From Saprospiraceae bacterium (lineage in GTDB: Bacteria; Bacteroidota; Bacteroidia; Chitinophagales; Saprospiraceae), in contig JADKCC010000060.1 of assembly GCA_016714785.1 (NCBI GenBank), forward strand, positions 62,001 to 126,000: a DNA stretch of 64,000 nucleotides, read 5' to 3'. This document shows, one piece after another, positions 43,717 to 53,095 of the stretch. A program made the position numbers and the translations under genes. Numbering within the stretch: position 1 is the stretch's first letter; every line of letters begins with the position of its first letter. The notes under the pieces are model-generated. The model was not told the origin of the DNA, did not search any database, and saw only the letters and a program-made list of their open reading frames with translations.

Positions 43717-46590
43717 TTATATTTTCCGCTTCCCCTTCTTCCCCTCCGTAGTAAACAAATCAGCCGTATATTTCTCATACAGCCCAAAGAGAAACTCCAT
43801 CCTATTAGCTTCAGATGTGAATGGTTGTGATCGGTATGCCAGATCTACAGCTTTGTCCAGATCATTGTGCGCTTTGACGAGAGCGGGTGGCATTGTCAAT
43901 GGGTCGTAAAGGTCGGCAAGCGAGTTATCTGGAAATTGTGCCCGGACATCCAACACCTTTTGTGCCTTCTCTTCTATGGATTGGGTTTGTTTTTCTGTGG
44001 GATTCTCAGGCCAAGGGAAGTTGTTGTAAACTAACTCGTTTGAATACCTGTAATCACTTTTAATTCTTCCGCAAATACTTTTTACCCAAGACATATGTAT
44101 GGTTGACATTAATATTCCAAAATGAAACAAATTTGAATGTGGAATTAGTGAACAACTATTATTAGCAATTGAAATTTCATTGAAAATTCCCATTGGAATA
44201 TAATTTCTGTTTTCAGAAGAATGTAAGGGAATCAAAACATATTTGCTTTCTGGTTGTCTATCTTCTCCAAAAAGTGTTGGGAAGTTTGCAAGTCTTTTAG
44301 TGGCATCTCTTGTACTTGATACCCGCATTTTTATTACATTTCCAATTCTTACAGCCACGTGATCTAACCCTCTTAAATCTGAAGGATTGGCATCTTTGAG
44401 CCATAAACACCATCTTTTATGACCATTCAAAAACTCATGAGCACTGATTAAAGGTCTGAAATATTGCTCAGATTTAGGTTCAGATATTACAAATTCATTT
44501 TTTTCTTCATCAGTAAACAAAAAATTGCCACCATCATTTGGCATGCTTCCAAATGAAATTTCAGGTACTTGACATATTGGTTTTCTTCTTTTACTTACGA
44601 ATATATCTTTGGCATCAACAAGGTAAGGATTAATATTTTTGACCTTCACTTCATGTGGTTCACCCTTGATATCTTCATATTCATAGATCACTTTAATATT
44701 GGTATCATAATTAGCAAAACCTATGATCACACAATAAACGGCCGCATTTCCTTTAGCTTCATTTGACCACTTGAAGGTACGATGTGCAAAATGTATTTTT
44801 ATACCATACTTATTAAGCATTAGACCCCACAAAATACTGGTCTGTTCACCTTGTACGATCGAATTGGTAGAGACAAAACCTACTTTTGTTTTTACGTCTT
44901 GTATATATTTTGCGGCTTTGATATACCAGCCAGTCACATAATCCAACACACCACTTCCTGTAGTGCCAAATTCTTTTACTATCTGATCCCGTTGCTTTTG
45001 GGACATAATTTTAGAACCTATAAATGGCGGATTACCTAGTATGTAATCAAACTTTCGTTCTGGTTTTTGTATTGGTTGACCTTTTTGAACAGAATATGAT
45101 TTGGCTTGTACATTGACTAGACCATATTGTGGCATTGGGTCATTTGCTATAAAAATATTGGCATGCTCGGCATAAATGTCGATGGTGTTCTTGGGATTTA
45201 GTAAAGATTGCCATTCTATCTCTAATGCATCACCATGAAATATTCCTGCCCCTTTCTTCAAAGGTAACCGAGCAAAATACTGCCCAAACTCATGACTAAT
45301 TAGCATATTCATCTGATGATCTATCAGCCACATCGCCACTTCAGCAATGCGAGCAGGAAACTCTTCATATTCTATCCCATAAAACTGATCCACATCTATC
45401 CAGATGATAGACTCAATACTAGTCACTAGTTGATTTTTGTAAATTTCACGTAGTATCTCGAGTTCTAGCATCCGAAGCTCTCTGTAAGTGATAACCAAGA
45501 AATTACCACAACCACACGCAGGATCTAAAAAAAGTAACTGACTAAGCTTCTTATGAAACTTTGGCAACTCATTCTTTTTACCCTTCAGAGATTCGAATTC
45601 TGCCCACAACTCATCTAGGAATAATGGTTTGATCACCTTGAGTATATTTTTTTCACTCGTGTAGTGAGCTCCAAGATTTCTTCTTTCTTTGGGATTCATC
45701 ACACTCTGAAACATCGAGCCAAAAATCGCGGGAGATATCTTACTCCAATCTATATAGCAACACTCGAGCAATGCCTTTCGCATCTTACTATCAAAACTAG
45801 CTGTAGGCAACGACTCTTCAAACAATTTCCCATTGACATACGGAAAATCATTAAGCTGCTCATCCAGATTTTTAAATCTTTTGTCTTTAGCAGTATTCAG
45901 CACCTGAAACAATTCCTGGAGTTTGGCCGCCAAATCACTACCATCTTCATTGGTCCTTTGTTCAAGGAAATCCTGAAATTGTTGCTTTTCAAATATCGAT
46001 GTGTCCTCGGCAAACAAACAAAACAATATCCTGACCAGATAAACTTCTAATGGATGCCCTGTATAGCCGATTTCTTCCAATCTGTCGTGAAGTTTACCCA
46101 TCAACTCCGCTGCTTTTATATTAGCAGGGTCTTGCTCTTTATATACCTTTTTACTTACACCAATCAAATATCCGAACAGACCTACATTTTTGTATAACTC
46201 TTGTAAAGTAAATTCATTGGTTATCATCTCTTCTGTATCATACAATCTAAAATGATGAAAATCAGATACCAATATATACTTTGGTAGTTCTTCAGCTTTT
46301 AGTCCATGAGTATAGTCTTTTGCTTGACTAAAAGCCCTATTTAGATCTTTACCCCTACTTTTCATCTCTACAAGTATATGACCTTTCCATAGCATATCTA
46401 TGTAGCCATCACCTTCATCTAGCTTTTTGATTCGATGTTCAAATGTGCCAATTTTTTTTCTCGGTATCCCAAATACATTAAAAAATGCATCTAAAAAAGA
46501 TTTAGCTTCAGCATCTTCACTTAAAGTATCCTCCCATTCTTTAGAAAATTTTAATGCACGATCTTTGATTTCATTCCAGTTAAGAGCCAT
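43717..46590 (-). CDS. MmeI-like type II restriction-modification enzyme (nuclease + N6-adenine methyltransferase)
   Basis: This 957-residue protein joins, in order, an N-terminal PD-(D/E)xK nuclease-like region (DGYIDMLWKGHILVEMKSRG, D65-E75-K77), a helical linker, and an amino-methyltransferase with motif I DPACGCGNFLV near residue 357 and motif IV NPPFIGSK near 520. A target-recognition part (GSMPNDGGNFLFTDEEKN, RPLISAHEFLNGHKRWCLWL) and a helical C-terminus (NNFPWPENPTEKQTQSIEEKAQKVLDVRAQFPDNSLADLYDPLTMPPALVKAHNDLDKAVD) follow. This is the MmeI/type IIL architecture, where one chain recognises, methylates one strand and cuts at a distance. All catalytic motifs look intact. No second restriction gene is adjacent. 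The recognition sequence cannot be told. Confidence 0.92.
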   Translation of the reverse strand: MALNWNEIKDRALKFSKEWEDTLSEDAEAKSFLDAFFNVFGIPRKKIGTFEHRIKKLDEGDGYIDMLWKGHILVEMKSRGKDLNRAFSQAKDYTHGLKAEELPKYILVSDFHHFRLYDTEEMITNEFTLQELYKNVGLFGYLIGVSKKVYKEQDPANIKAAELMGKLHDRLEEIGYTGHPLEVYLVRILFCLFAEDTSIFEKQQFQDFLEQRTNEDGSDLAAKLQELFQVLNTAKDKRFKNLDEQLNDFPYVNGKLFEESLPTASFDSKMRKALLECCYIDWSKISPAIFGSMFQSVMNPKERRNLGAHYTSEKNILKVIKPLFLDELWAEFESLKGKKNELPKFHKKLSQLLFLDPACGCGNFLVITYRELRMLELEILREIYKNQLVTSIESIIWIDVDQFYGIEYEEFPARIAEVAMWLIDHQMNMLISHEFGQYFARLPLKKGAGIFHGDALEIEWQSLLNPKNTIDIYAEHANIFIANDPMPQYGLVNVQAKSYSVQKGQPIQKPERKFDYILGNPPFIGSKIMSQKQRDQIVKEFGTTGSGVLDYVTGWYIKAAKYIQDVKTKVGFVSTNSIVQGEQTSILWGLMLNKYGIKIHFAHRTFKWSNEAKGNAAVYCVIIGFANYDTNIKVIYEYEDIKGEPHEVKVKNINPYLVDAKDIFVSKRRKPICQVPEISFGSMPNDGGNFLFTDEEKNEFVISEPKSEQYFRPLISAHEFLNGHKRWCLWLKDANPSDLRGLDHVAVRIGNVIKMRVSSTRDATKRLANFPTLFGEDRQPESKYVLIPLHSSENRNYIPMGIFNEISIANNSCSLIPHSNLFHFGILMSTIHMSWVKSICGRIKSDYRYSNELVYNNFPWPENPTEKQTQSIEEKAQKVLDVRAQFPDNSLADLYDPLTMPPALVKAHNDLDKAVDLAYRSQPFTSEANRMEFLFGLYEKYTADLFTTEGKKGKRKI

Positions 46591-46702
46591 ATTGAGTCTA
46601 AATTGAATGTAAATTTATAACTTAATATCAATAATTCTCACATATCTCTTATTTTTTTTGTTTATTTAACTACCTTCGTTGCTATAACCAAAACTCCACA
46701 TA

Positions 46703-47071
46703 ATGCGCTTCATTTTAGTCATGATCCTATTGATTTATTTTGTTACATTGACCGAAGCACAGTCTGCGCCAAAGATCACCATCTACAATGCATCCGACTT
46801 CATCAATACTGAAGGTACGGTCTGCGATTCGGTATATAGTGTCAGCCAACCAGCAGGAGAAAACAAACCCATCTATCTCAACTTTGGTGGCAATTATCCA
46901 GATAATATATTTTCAGCTATCATCTTTGCTAAGGATCAATATAAATTTAATTTTGATCTCAAAGAAGTACTCAAAAATAAGAATGTTTGTGTCACAGGCA
47001 AGATCACACAATATAAAGGTAATCATCAGATCATCGTCAATGATGCTGTACAGCTATTGATACAGGAATAA
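46703..47071 (+). CDS. small exported OB-fold-like protein
   Basis: This 122-residue protein has a signal peptide (MRFILVMILLIYFVTLTEAQ) and a compact beta-rich body: YNASDFINTEGTVCDSVYSVSQPAGENKPIYLNFGGNYPDNIFSAIIFAKDQYKFNFDLKEVLKNKNVCVTGKITQYKGNHQIIVNDAVQLLI. The pattern G-x-V-C-x-x-V ... P-x-(Y/F)-(L/I)-x-(F/L)-G-x-x-Y-P ... G-K-I-x-x-Y-(K/R)-G-x-x-(Q/E)-I-(I/V)-(V/L) is that of exported OB-fold domains resembling those of extracellular nucleases, without the nuclease part. It is probably periplasmic; function unknown. A near-consensus -7 element (TACCTTCG at 46671-46678) lies upstream. Confidence 0.75.
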   Translation: MRFILVMILLIYFVTLTEAQSAPKITIYNASDFINTEGTVCDSVYSVSQPAGENKPIYLNFGGNYPDNIFSAIIFAKDQYKFNFDLKEVLKNKNVCVTGKITQYKGNHQIIVNDAVQLLIQE

Positions 47072-47214
47072 AATAGCCTTTTTCTTCTGTTTAGCTTAAA
47101 TTCCTAATATATCAAATGCTAAAGTTTTTACGCTCAATTATACACTTACATAAAATCATATCCTAAGAGATAGTATTAAGTAAAATCTTCACATTATATT
47201 TTAAATTTTATTCT

Positions 47215-47517
47215 GCCCCCGAACGGACCAGCAAATAATATTTGGATATATGACTGCTCCTTATCGGGTGCAGTATTATATATTGTATTATGAGTAGTTC
47301 CCATTGGATTGGTCTCATAATTCGATCAAAATTATAATGTCCGTTCAGAAACATCTTAAAACACATTTTTTATTATAATGTCCGTTCAGAAACTAGAAAA
47401 AATGGAAATAGGACATTAGGTTCCTTTCAGGAACTAATAATTTTACACTTTTATTGACTAGTTCCTTTTAGAAACTAACAATTATAGGTTTTTTATTTGA
47501 TGCTCCGTTGCGGACTC
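47215..47517. repeat. array of eight short dyad units at about 41-bp period
   Basis: Within the 685-bp gene-free gap 47072-47756, short related words begin at 47215, 47256, 47297, 47339, 47380, 47420, 47461 and 47502 (steps 41, 41, 42, 41, 40, 41, 41). They read like GTTCCTTTCAGGAAC: a left arm G(T/C)(T/C)CC, a few free bases, and a right arm such as AGGAAC, AGAAAC or CGGACT. The unit at 47420 is a perfect dyad, the units at 47339 and 47380 are identical over 14 bases, and the outer units are weaker. The 25-27 bases between units are AT-rich and differ. The rest of the gap shows nothing else. Confidence 0.7.
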
Positions 47518-47756
47518 GGTATTTACGGGGCTGAGCTCATATTTTGGCTTAAAAATACACCTTTTTATTGGTTGATTGAGCAAAACCAAGGCTATTTTAT
47601 GAGATCCTTAGCTTCCATTTACACAGTAAATCAGTGGTAAAGTTATCTACCAAATAAAATTTCGACCATAAACAATAAATAACAATCAATCAACCCAACA
47701 CTACCTATTTATTTAAAAGCAAATTAGTACAGTTATTCAAACAATAGACCAAAACA

Positions 47757-49880
47757 TCAAAATAACAATGTCAAATTGATCCTTTTTCTACTCACTTCCA
47801 CACCAGTCACTTTAGCTGATATTTCTTGACCAAGGCTCAATACTTCTGCTGGTGATTGTATGTATTTTTTTGTGATTTGCGATATGTGCAAAAGGGCATC
47901 TTGCTTAGCACCGATGTCCACAAAAGCGCCAAAATTGGTTAAATTTGTGACTATACCCGGCACTATCATACCTTCATGTACATCGTTTATACTTTTTATC
48001 TTCTCATCAAATGTAAATGATTGGGCCTCACCACGTGGATCAAGACCTGGTTTGTCCAATTCTTTCATGATATCCGTCAGTGTAGGCAATCCTATTTTAT
48101 CAGTGACAAAGTCGGCAAGATTTAAGTTTTTCCTAGCTTCTTGATTTAAAACAAATGCATCCAAACTCAATCCACATTTTTTTGCCATCAGCGCTACGGT
48201 TGGGTAAGATTCTGGATGTACACCTGTATTATCCAACGGATTGGCACCATCTCTAATCCTCAGAAAACCAGCTGCTTGCTCAAAAGCTTTGTCGCCCAAT
48301 CTCGGTACTTTAGTCAATTGTGAGATAGCATTAAAATCACCATTGGCCCTCCGATAAGCTACAATATTTTTGGCTAAAGCAGGGCCAAGGCCAGCGATGT
48401 AGGTTAATAAATGTTGAGAAGATGTATTGATATTTACACCTACTTTATTTACACAACTTACCACCGTCATATCGAGATTTTCTTTAAGTTTGCCTTGATG
48501 TACATCATGTTGGTATTGGCCTACGCCGATAGATTTTGCATCTATTTTTACCAATTCTGCCAAAGGATCCATCAGTCGTCTTCCTATACTGATAGCGCCT
48601 CTTATGGTCAAATCTTTATCAGGAAACTCTTCTCTGGCGATGTCAGATGCTGAGTAAATTGAAGCGCCACTTTCATTTACCATATATACATCTACCTTCT
48701 CACTAAATGGAATGCTTTCTACCATACTTTGTGTTTCGCGAGAAGCGGTGCCATTGCCAATAGCGATGGCTTTGACTTGGTATTTATACACCAATTGCCG
48801 TATCATGTCTTGCGATGCTGAGAGTTGATTTTGTGGAGGATGTGGATAAATGGTTTGATACTCCAAAAAATCACCATTACTATCCAAGCATACCACTTTA
48901 CATCCTGTTCTGAATCCCGGATCTATGGCTAGTACCGCTTTTTGTCCCAGTGGTGGTGCCAATAATAATTGTCTCAAGTTTTCGCCAAATACCTTGATGG
49001 CTTCATCGTCTGCTTTTTCTCGATATTCATTGATTATTTGTGTCTCAATGGCTGGAAAAATCAGTCTTTTGTAACTATCAGAAATGGCTTCTTGTATGAT
49101 ATCAGCTTCTGCTCCATTAGATCGAATGAATTTACGGTCTATCATCTCCAACGCTCTGATATCATCAATACTCAACGAAATCTTCAACATGGACTCACTG
49201 TCTCCTCGCATCATAGCCAAAAAACGGTGTGAGGGGCACTTTGACAATGCTTCCTGAAAATCAAAATAATCTTGATATTTTTCGGCTTCTTCTTTCTTTT
49301 TTGGGACTACTTTGGAGTTGATAGTGGCAAATCTTCTGAAATTCACTCGCAATCGCTCTCTTATATCCTGATCTTCGCTGATCCACTCTGCTATGATATC
49401 TTTTGCACCTGATATAGCTTCATCCACTGTAACAACCTTATCATTTAGATATTTTTTTGCAATGTTCTGAATATCTGCCCCTCGTTGGGCCATGATTATT
49501 TTAGCAAAGGGTTCTAACCCAGACTCTCGAGCAACATCTGCTTTTGTTTTCCTTTTTCGCTTAAAAGGTAAATACAAATCTTCTATTTCATTGCTACTAT
49601 ACGATGCTTGAATCTTCGCTTTAAGTTCAGGAGTCAATTTGCCTTGTTCTTCTATAGAAGCCAAAATACTTTCTTTTCTAAGTTCTAGCTCTTCCAACTT
49701 CTTTGCTTGCTTCTGAATATCAGAAACTTGCACTTCATCCAGACTTCCAGTTCTTTCTTTTCTATATCTAGCGATGAATGGAATAGTTGCCCCTTCTTCC
49801 AGAAGCTCCATTGTATTCCTTACTGAAGACTCATTAATGCCCAAGGACAAAGCTATCAGTTCTACATGTTTTGGTACCAA
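47757..49880 (-). CDS. tex: Tex family RNA-binding transcription accessory protein
   Basis: This 707-residue protein has the Tex layout: N-terminal helical region (HVELIALSLGINESSVRNTMELLEEGATIPFIARYRKERTGSLDEVQVSDI), YqgF-like domain (VLAIDPGFRTGCKVVCLDSNGDFLEYQTIYPH), helix-hairpin-helix (NTSSQHLLTYIAGLGPALAKNIVAYRRANGDFNAISQLTKVPRLGDKAFEQAAGFLRI) and a C-terminal S1 domain (IVPGIVTNLTNFGAFVDIGAKQDALLHISQI). Tex is a conserved nucleic-acid-binding protein linked to transcription and stress tolerance. The protein begins at a TTG; no ATG precedes the conserved N-terminus, so TTG is the likely start. Confidence 0.96.
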   Translation of the reverse strand: MVPKHVELIALSLGINESSVRNTMELLEEGATIPFIARYRKERTGSLDEVQVSDIQKQAKKLEELELRKESILASIEEQGKLTPELKAKIQASYSSNEIEDLYLPFKRKRKTKADVARESGLEPFAKIIMAQRGADIQNIAKKYLNDKVVTVDEAISGAKDIIAEWISEDQDIRERLRVNFRRFATINSKVVPKKKEEAEKYQDYFDFQEALSKCPSHRFLAMMRGDSESMLKISLSIDDIRALEMIDRKFIRSNGAEADIIQEAISDSYKRLIFPAIETQIINEYREKADDEAIKVFGENLRQLLLAPPLGQKAVLAIDPGFRTGCKVVCLDSNGDFLEYQTIYPHPPQNQLSASQDMIRQLVYKYQVKAIAIGNGTASRETQSMVESIPFSEKVDVYMVNESGASIYSASDIAREEFPDKDLTIRGAISIGRRLMDPLAELVKIDAKSIGVGQYQHDVHQGKLKENLDMTVVSCVNKVGVNINTSSQHLLTYIAGLGPALAKNIVAYRRANGDFNAISQLTKVPRLGDKAFEQAAGFLRIRDGANPLDNTGVHPESYPTVALMAKKCGLSLDAFVLNQEARKNLNLADFVTDKIGLPTLTDIMKELDKPGLDPRGEAQSFTFDEKIKSINDVHEGMIVPGIVTNLTNFGAFVDIGAKQDALLHISQITKKYIQSPAEVLSLGQEISAKVTGVEVSRKRINLTLLF

Positions 49881-49910
49881 ATCTTATAATTCTAATTGAA
49901 AATAAAACCG

Positions 49911-49918
49911 CAAATATA
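49911..49918 (-). promoter_or_regulatory. putative promoter -7 element of tex
   Basis: Minus-strand TATATTTG matches TAnnTTTG and lies 30 bases before the TTG start of tex, a normal distance, which supports that start codon. No -33 TTTG at 19-base spacing is seen. Confidence 0.5.
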
Positions 49919-50067
49919 GATCAATTGACCATAATATTGTAAAAAAGGAATCGTTGAATAGTATTTCAAATAACGATGTCCGCCTTATTTTAACATTATA
50001 AAAAGAAAAGTATGTATCTATGCCAAAAATAATCTAATTGCATACATTTTATATTAAGAAGATTATT

Positions 50068-50075
50068 TACATTTG
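50068..50075 (+). promoter_or_regulatory. putative promoter -7 element of the S8 peptidase gene
   Basis: TACATTTG matches TAnnTTTG and lies 17 bases before the ATG at 50093. The upstream gap 49881-50092 holds this element and the divergent tex promoter. Confidence 0.45.
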
Positions 50076-50092
50076 TCTTATAAAACTCAAAT

Positions 50093-51955
50093 ATGAATAT
50101 CAAATATCAACTATTATTGATTGTTACATTTTTATTCCATCAGGTGTGTATAAGTCAGGATATGTCGTCTAGACAGAATATAATCAGACAAACCAATACT
50201 AAAGCCCTGCTAGAAAAGATAAGTATTACTACAAATTATACTGATAGCATAATATCACTTGCTGAGATTCGACGAATAGCACCAACCACTGAATCCAATG
50301 GTATTAAAGGATTTTTATCTGGCTTTGATGTAAATAACCAACCTGTCTATGATTATGATGACAATTTGAATGCTGCAAAAACAAGCAAATTCGATCAACT
50401 ACACAAAGGCAGTTTTAGAGTACCTAAATTGGAAGGTAATGACATAATAATAGGACATTGGGAGGCATCGGGGACACCTTTAAAAACTCACGTAGAACTA
50501 CTCGATCGGATTATCATAGGTGAGACATCTCTATCTTCAGACCACGCTACACACACGGCATGCACCATGGTAGGTTTGGGTAATAATCTAAAAGCCAAAG
50601 GTATGGCGCCAAAGTCAAAGGTAAAAGTTTACACGAGTGCCAACGACAATGTAGAAATGGCACTTTTTGCAATGGATGGCGGTATTTTGTCTAATCATTC
50701 TTATACAAGAGCACGCGGCAATGACTTCCCTTATCTTTTAGGCGCTTATGATCAATTAGCCGCAGATTGGGATCAAATAGCCTACCACGCTCCTTACTAC
50801 CTCATAGTGAAATCAGCAGGAAATTTACTCAATGAAAGCCCAGATATAAGCAAATCGGGGTATGATTTATTGTTTAGAAATTCTTGCTCAAAAAACATCC
50901 TGACCGTAGGTTCAATAGCTGATATTGCCAATTCATCGATACCTAATAATATAACTTTAAGTCACTTTAGTAGTACTGGCCCTACTGATGATTGGCGCAT
51001 TAAACCTGATATAGTGACGAATGGGCAATTTTTGTTTTCTGCGTATGACGATCATAACCAATCATACCAAGAAAGTAGTGGAACATCCATGGCCGCGGCA
51101 GTGGCCAGTGGTGGATGCGCCTTACTGCAGGAATATTATCACAAATTATTCCAAAAATATATGCGCTCTGCCACCCTAAAAGCACTCATAATCCACACAG
51201 CAGACGAAGCTGGAAAATTCCTGGGTCCTGATTTCCAATTTGGATGGGGCCTATTTAATGGACTCAAAGCTGTTGAATTTTTAAACAATAAAACTAGTGC
51301 GTCTTTTTTAAGTGAGGAAACGTTGATAGAAAATGAGCCTTTTGTTCTGGACTTTTATGCCGATGGATTTAATCCCGTTACTGCCACCTTGGTGTGGAAT
51401 GATGTGCCCGGACCAATCACAGATGGTTTTGACAATAGATCAAGAATCCTAGTCAATGACTTAGATATTGTGATAGAGTCAGAGCGTAATGAGTCCTATT
51501 ACCCATGGATGTTTATACCTAACGATGCCTACAATAACTTTAATGTCGCAGCCACCAAAGGTATTAATGATAGAGACAATGTAGAGAAAATAAATACAGG
51601 AATACTTCCCGAAGGACAATACAAACTAAAAATCTCACATAAAGGAATGCTTGTCACTGGTTCGCAAGAATTCTCCATTGCCGTAGATGGTGTCAATATA
51701 TTTCCAAAAAGTAAGGACTTCATACTTTACCCAAATCCAAGTATCAAGGGTGATTTAAAAATTTATTTACCAGAAGATATGTATAGCCCAAATACTGATA
51801 TTTATATCCACAATACGAATGGTCAATTGATATATCAAACGGTCTCCGATAAAAGGTTAATAGTAATTTCTGAAAAATCATTGCTGCCAGGAAAGTATAT
51901 CGTAACCATTAGAAATGATGCTACAAAAATATCAAAAATATTTATCAGCTACTAA
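50093..51955 (+). CDS. subtilisin-like (S8) serine peptidase exported by type IX secretion
   Basis: This 620-residue protein has a signal peptide (MNIKYQLLLIVTFLFHQVCISQ), an S8 domain at about residues 115-400, a beta-rich domain and a C-terminal type A sorting domain (FILYPNPSIKGDLKIYLP ... LLPGKYIVTIRNDATKISKIFISY). In the S8 part I see the His motif as DHATHTACTMVG, the oxyanion Asn in VKSAGNLLNES, and the Ser motif SGTSMAAAVASGG. Where the catalytic Asp normally stands (W/I-D-x-G), the sequence reads IGHWEASGTPLKTHVEL, with Glu in place of Asp. Activity is therefore not certain. The sorting domain predicts surface attachment or secretion. Confidence 0.9.
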   Translation: MNIKYQLLLIVTFLFHQVCISQDMSSRQNIIRQTNTKALLEKISITTNYTDSIISLAEIRRIAPTTESNGIKGFLSGFDVNNQPVYDYDDNLNAAKTSKFDQLHKGSFRVPKLEGNDIIIGHWEASGTPLKTHVELLDRIIIGETSLSSDHATHTACTMVGLGNNLKAKGMAPKSKVKVYTSANDNVEMALFAMDGGILSNHSYTRARGNDFPYLLGAYDQLAADWDQIAYHAPYYLIVKSAGNLLNESPDISKSGYDLLFRNSCSKNILTVGSIADIANSSIPNNITLSHFSSTGPTDDWRIKPDIVTNGQFLFSAYDDHNQSYQESSGTSMAAAVASGGCALLQEYYHKLFQKYMRSATLKALIIHTADEAGKFLGPDFQFGWGLFNGLKAVEFLNNKTSASFLSEETLIENEPFVLDFYADGFNPVTATLVWNDVPGPITDGFDNRSRILVNDLDIVIESERNESYYPWMFIPNDAYNNFNVAATKGINDRDNVEKINTGILPEGQYKLKISHKGMLVTGSQEFSIAVDGVNIFPKSKDFILYPNPSIKGDLKIYLPEDMYSPNTDIYIHNTNGQLIYQTVSDKRLIVISEKSLLPGKYIVTIRNDATKISKIFISY

Positions 51956-52187
51956 AGTGTGTATAACAAATTGCATATTTTAATTATTTCCTAATGTTGA
52001 AATTAGTTAAACAAGCCCTAACAACACATATCCAACTATTTTTAACCTAGGCAGTTAGAAAAAAGGTAGGTTCCGAAATGTTAGAATGAGTGCGGTTTGA
52101 GATTTCTCCCGAAGGTCGAAATGACAGATGTATTGGAGACGAGGGTGCGGCTTACGCCTAACGAGGGTCTATTTAGTTCTGTTTAAG

Positions 52188-52745
52188 CTAAAACGCCATG
52201 CATCTATGTTGTTGCATGGCGTGTAATTTAGTGTTACTAACTAATTTACCAAAACCAAATTTCGAAAATTGAAAAAATGCTGTATCTTCCCAAGATCGAA
52301 AGTGTATTGTTATCTTAACATTGCCTTCTAACTTAATACTAACTTCATTTAAAAGTCTAATATTAACTTTTGAATAATGGTCTATATCATAATAACTTAG
52401 TGTTTGATACTCATCAATTTGCAAATTATTGAATGTTAATTCTTCTATAAGTATTGAATCATCCAAAATATTGGCTTGGTAATAGATATAGCTTAATTCC
52501 CACCCTTTGATTTGCTCAACAGTAATTATTGGGAACCCAAAATCTACACCTACATGAAAAAAATCAACAAATCTAAACTGCACAAAATATAAAACTTTTT
52601 CTTTGTAAGTTTTATTTTCAAAAATTATAGTGAATTTTCTATCTAAATTGGCAACAATATTCGAATTAATAACATCCGACAATTTAATCTTGGGAAGTCC
52701 AACAAATCCCTTAAGACTTAAATTATTTGAGTTATATGCTTCCAA
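52188..52745 (-). CDS. hypothetical protein without an ATG start
   Basis: This 185-codon frame reads LEAYNSNNLSLKGFVGLPKIKLSDVINSNIVANLDRKFTII... and I do not recognise a family. It is beta-rich with many Asn, Ile and Phe, has no signal peptide, and could be a small cytosolic protein such as an immunity-type protein (speculation). Only a TTG at 52745 is available as start; a TGA lies three codons further out. The last codons (LHAMQQHRCMAF) are encoded by a strong inverted repeat. It may be a 5'-eroded gene that originally ended near the hairpin. It lies on the same strand as the two lipoprotein genes at 53.1-55.6 kb but 350 bases away. Confidence 0.45.
   Translation of the reverse strand: MEAYNSNNLSLKGFVGLPKIKLSDVINSNIVANLDRKFTIIFENKTYKEKVLYFVQFRFVDFFHVGVDFGFPIITVEQIKGWELSYIYYQANILDDSILIEELTFNNLQIDEYQTLSYYDIDHYSKVNIRLLNEVSIKLEGNVKITIHFRSWEDTAFFQFSKFGFGKLVSNTKLHAMQQHRCMAF
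52194..52221. repeat. inverted repeat at the end of the 52188-52745 frame
   Basis: CGCCATGCA and TGCATGGCG form a perfect 9-bp stem (extendable by an A-T pair) with a 10-base loop. On the minus strand it is followed by TTTTAGCTT, so it may act as a weak terminator. Just to its left, 52076-52130 contains TTTCTCCCGAAGGTCGAAATGAC, resembling short intergenic repeats that I associate with Bacteroidota genomes (recognition only). Confidence 0.55.
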
Positions 52746-52860
52746 AAGGCATCATTTACATATTTTCTAAAAATATTTCATTGATAAAACTGATTTGCAA
52801 ATTTTATAAATTTCAAGATTTTCATATACCTACTTACTTTGCATTTGGATAGTGATATTC

Positions 52861-52915
52861 CGATGGTCGCAGATTGTATCTGAGATCCTATATTTTACGA
52901 ATTTGCAATTCATGA
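52861..52915. repeat. diverged third copy of the 62-kb intergenic repeat core
   Basis: CGATGGTCGCAGATTGTATC followed by TGAGATCCTAT and GAATTTGCAATTC aligns base for base, with about ten differences, to the core CGATGGTCGAAGTTTGCAAC of the longer repeats at 61994-62261 and 62831-63066. The 350-bp gap 52746-53095 around it shows no gene. Confidence 0.6.
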
Positions 52916-53095
52916 CAGTTTAAGCTTAAGGTTTACTAGACCATAAAATGACAATACAAAGATAGTATAAGATTTTTATTCATTAGCTATATAGTTAGAT
53001 GAAAAAGCGCATCACATGTATTTGTTGTGATGCGCTAAGGATTGACATGGTTTAATAATGCATTAAAATTGCTTAGTGTATGGGATCAATTATAA

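Noticed and set aside
47215..47517. CRISPR array
   Set aside because: Units are short (about 15 bases), degenerate and spaced 41 bases apart, less than typical arrays, and no cas gene lies in the window.
52746..53095. possible missing N-terminus of the 52188-52745 protein
   Set aside because: I read the minus strand in this gap and found only very short frames with early stops; the REP-like core fills part of it.
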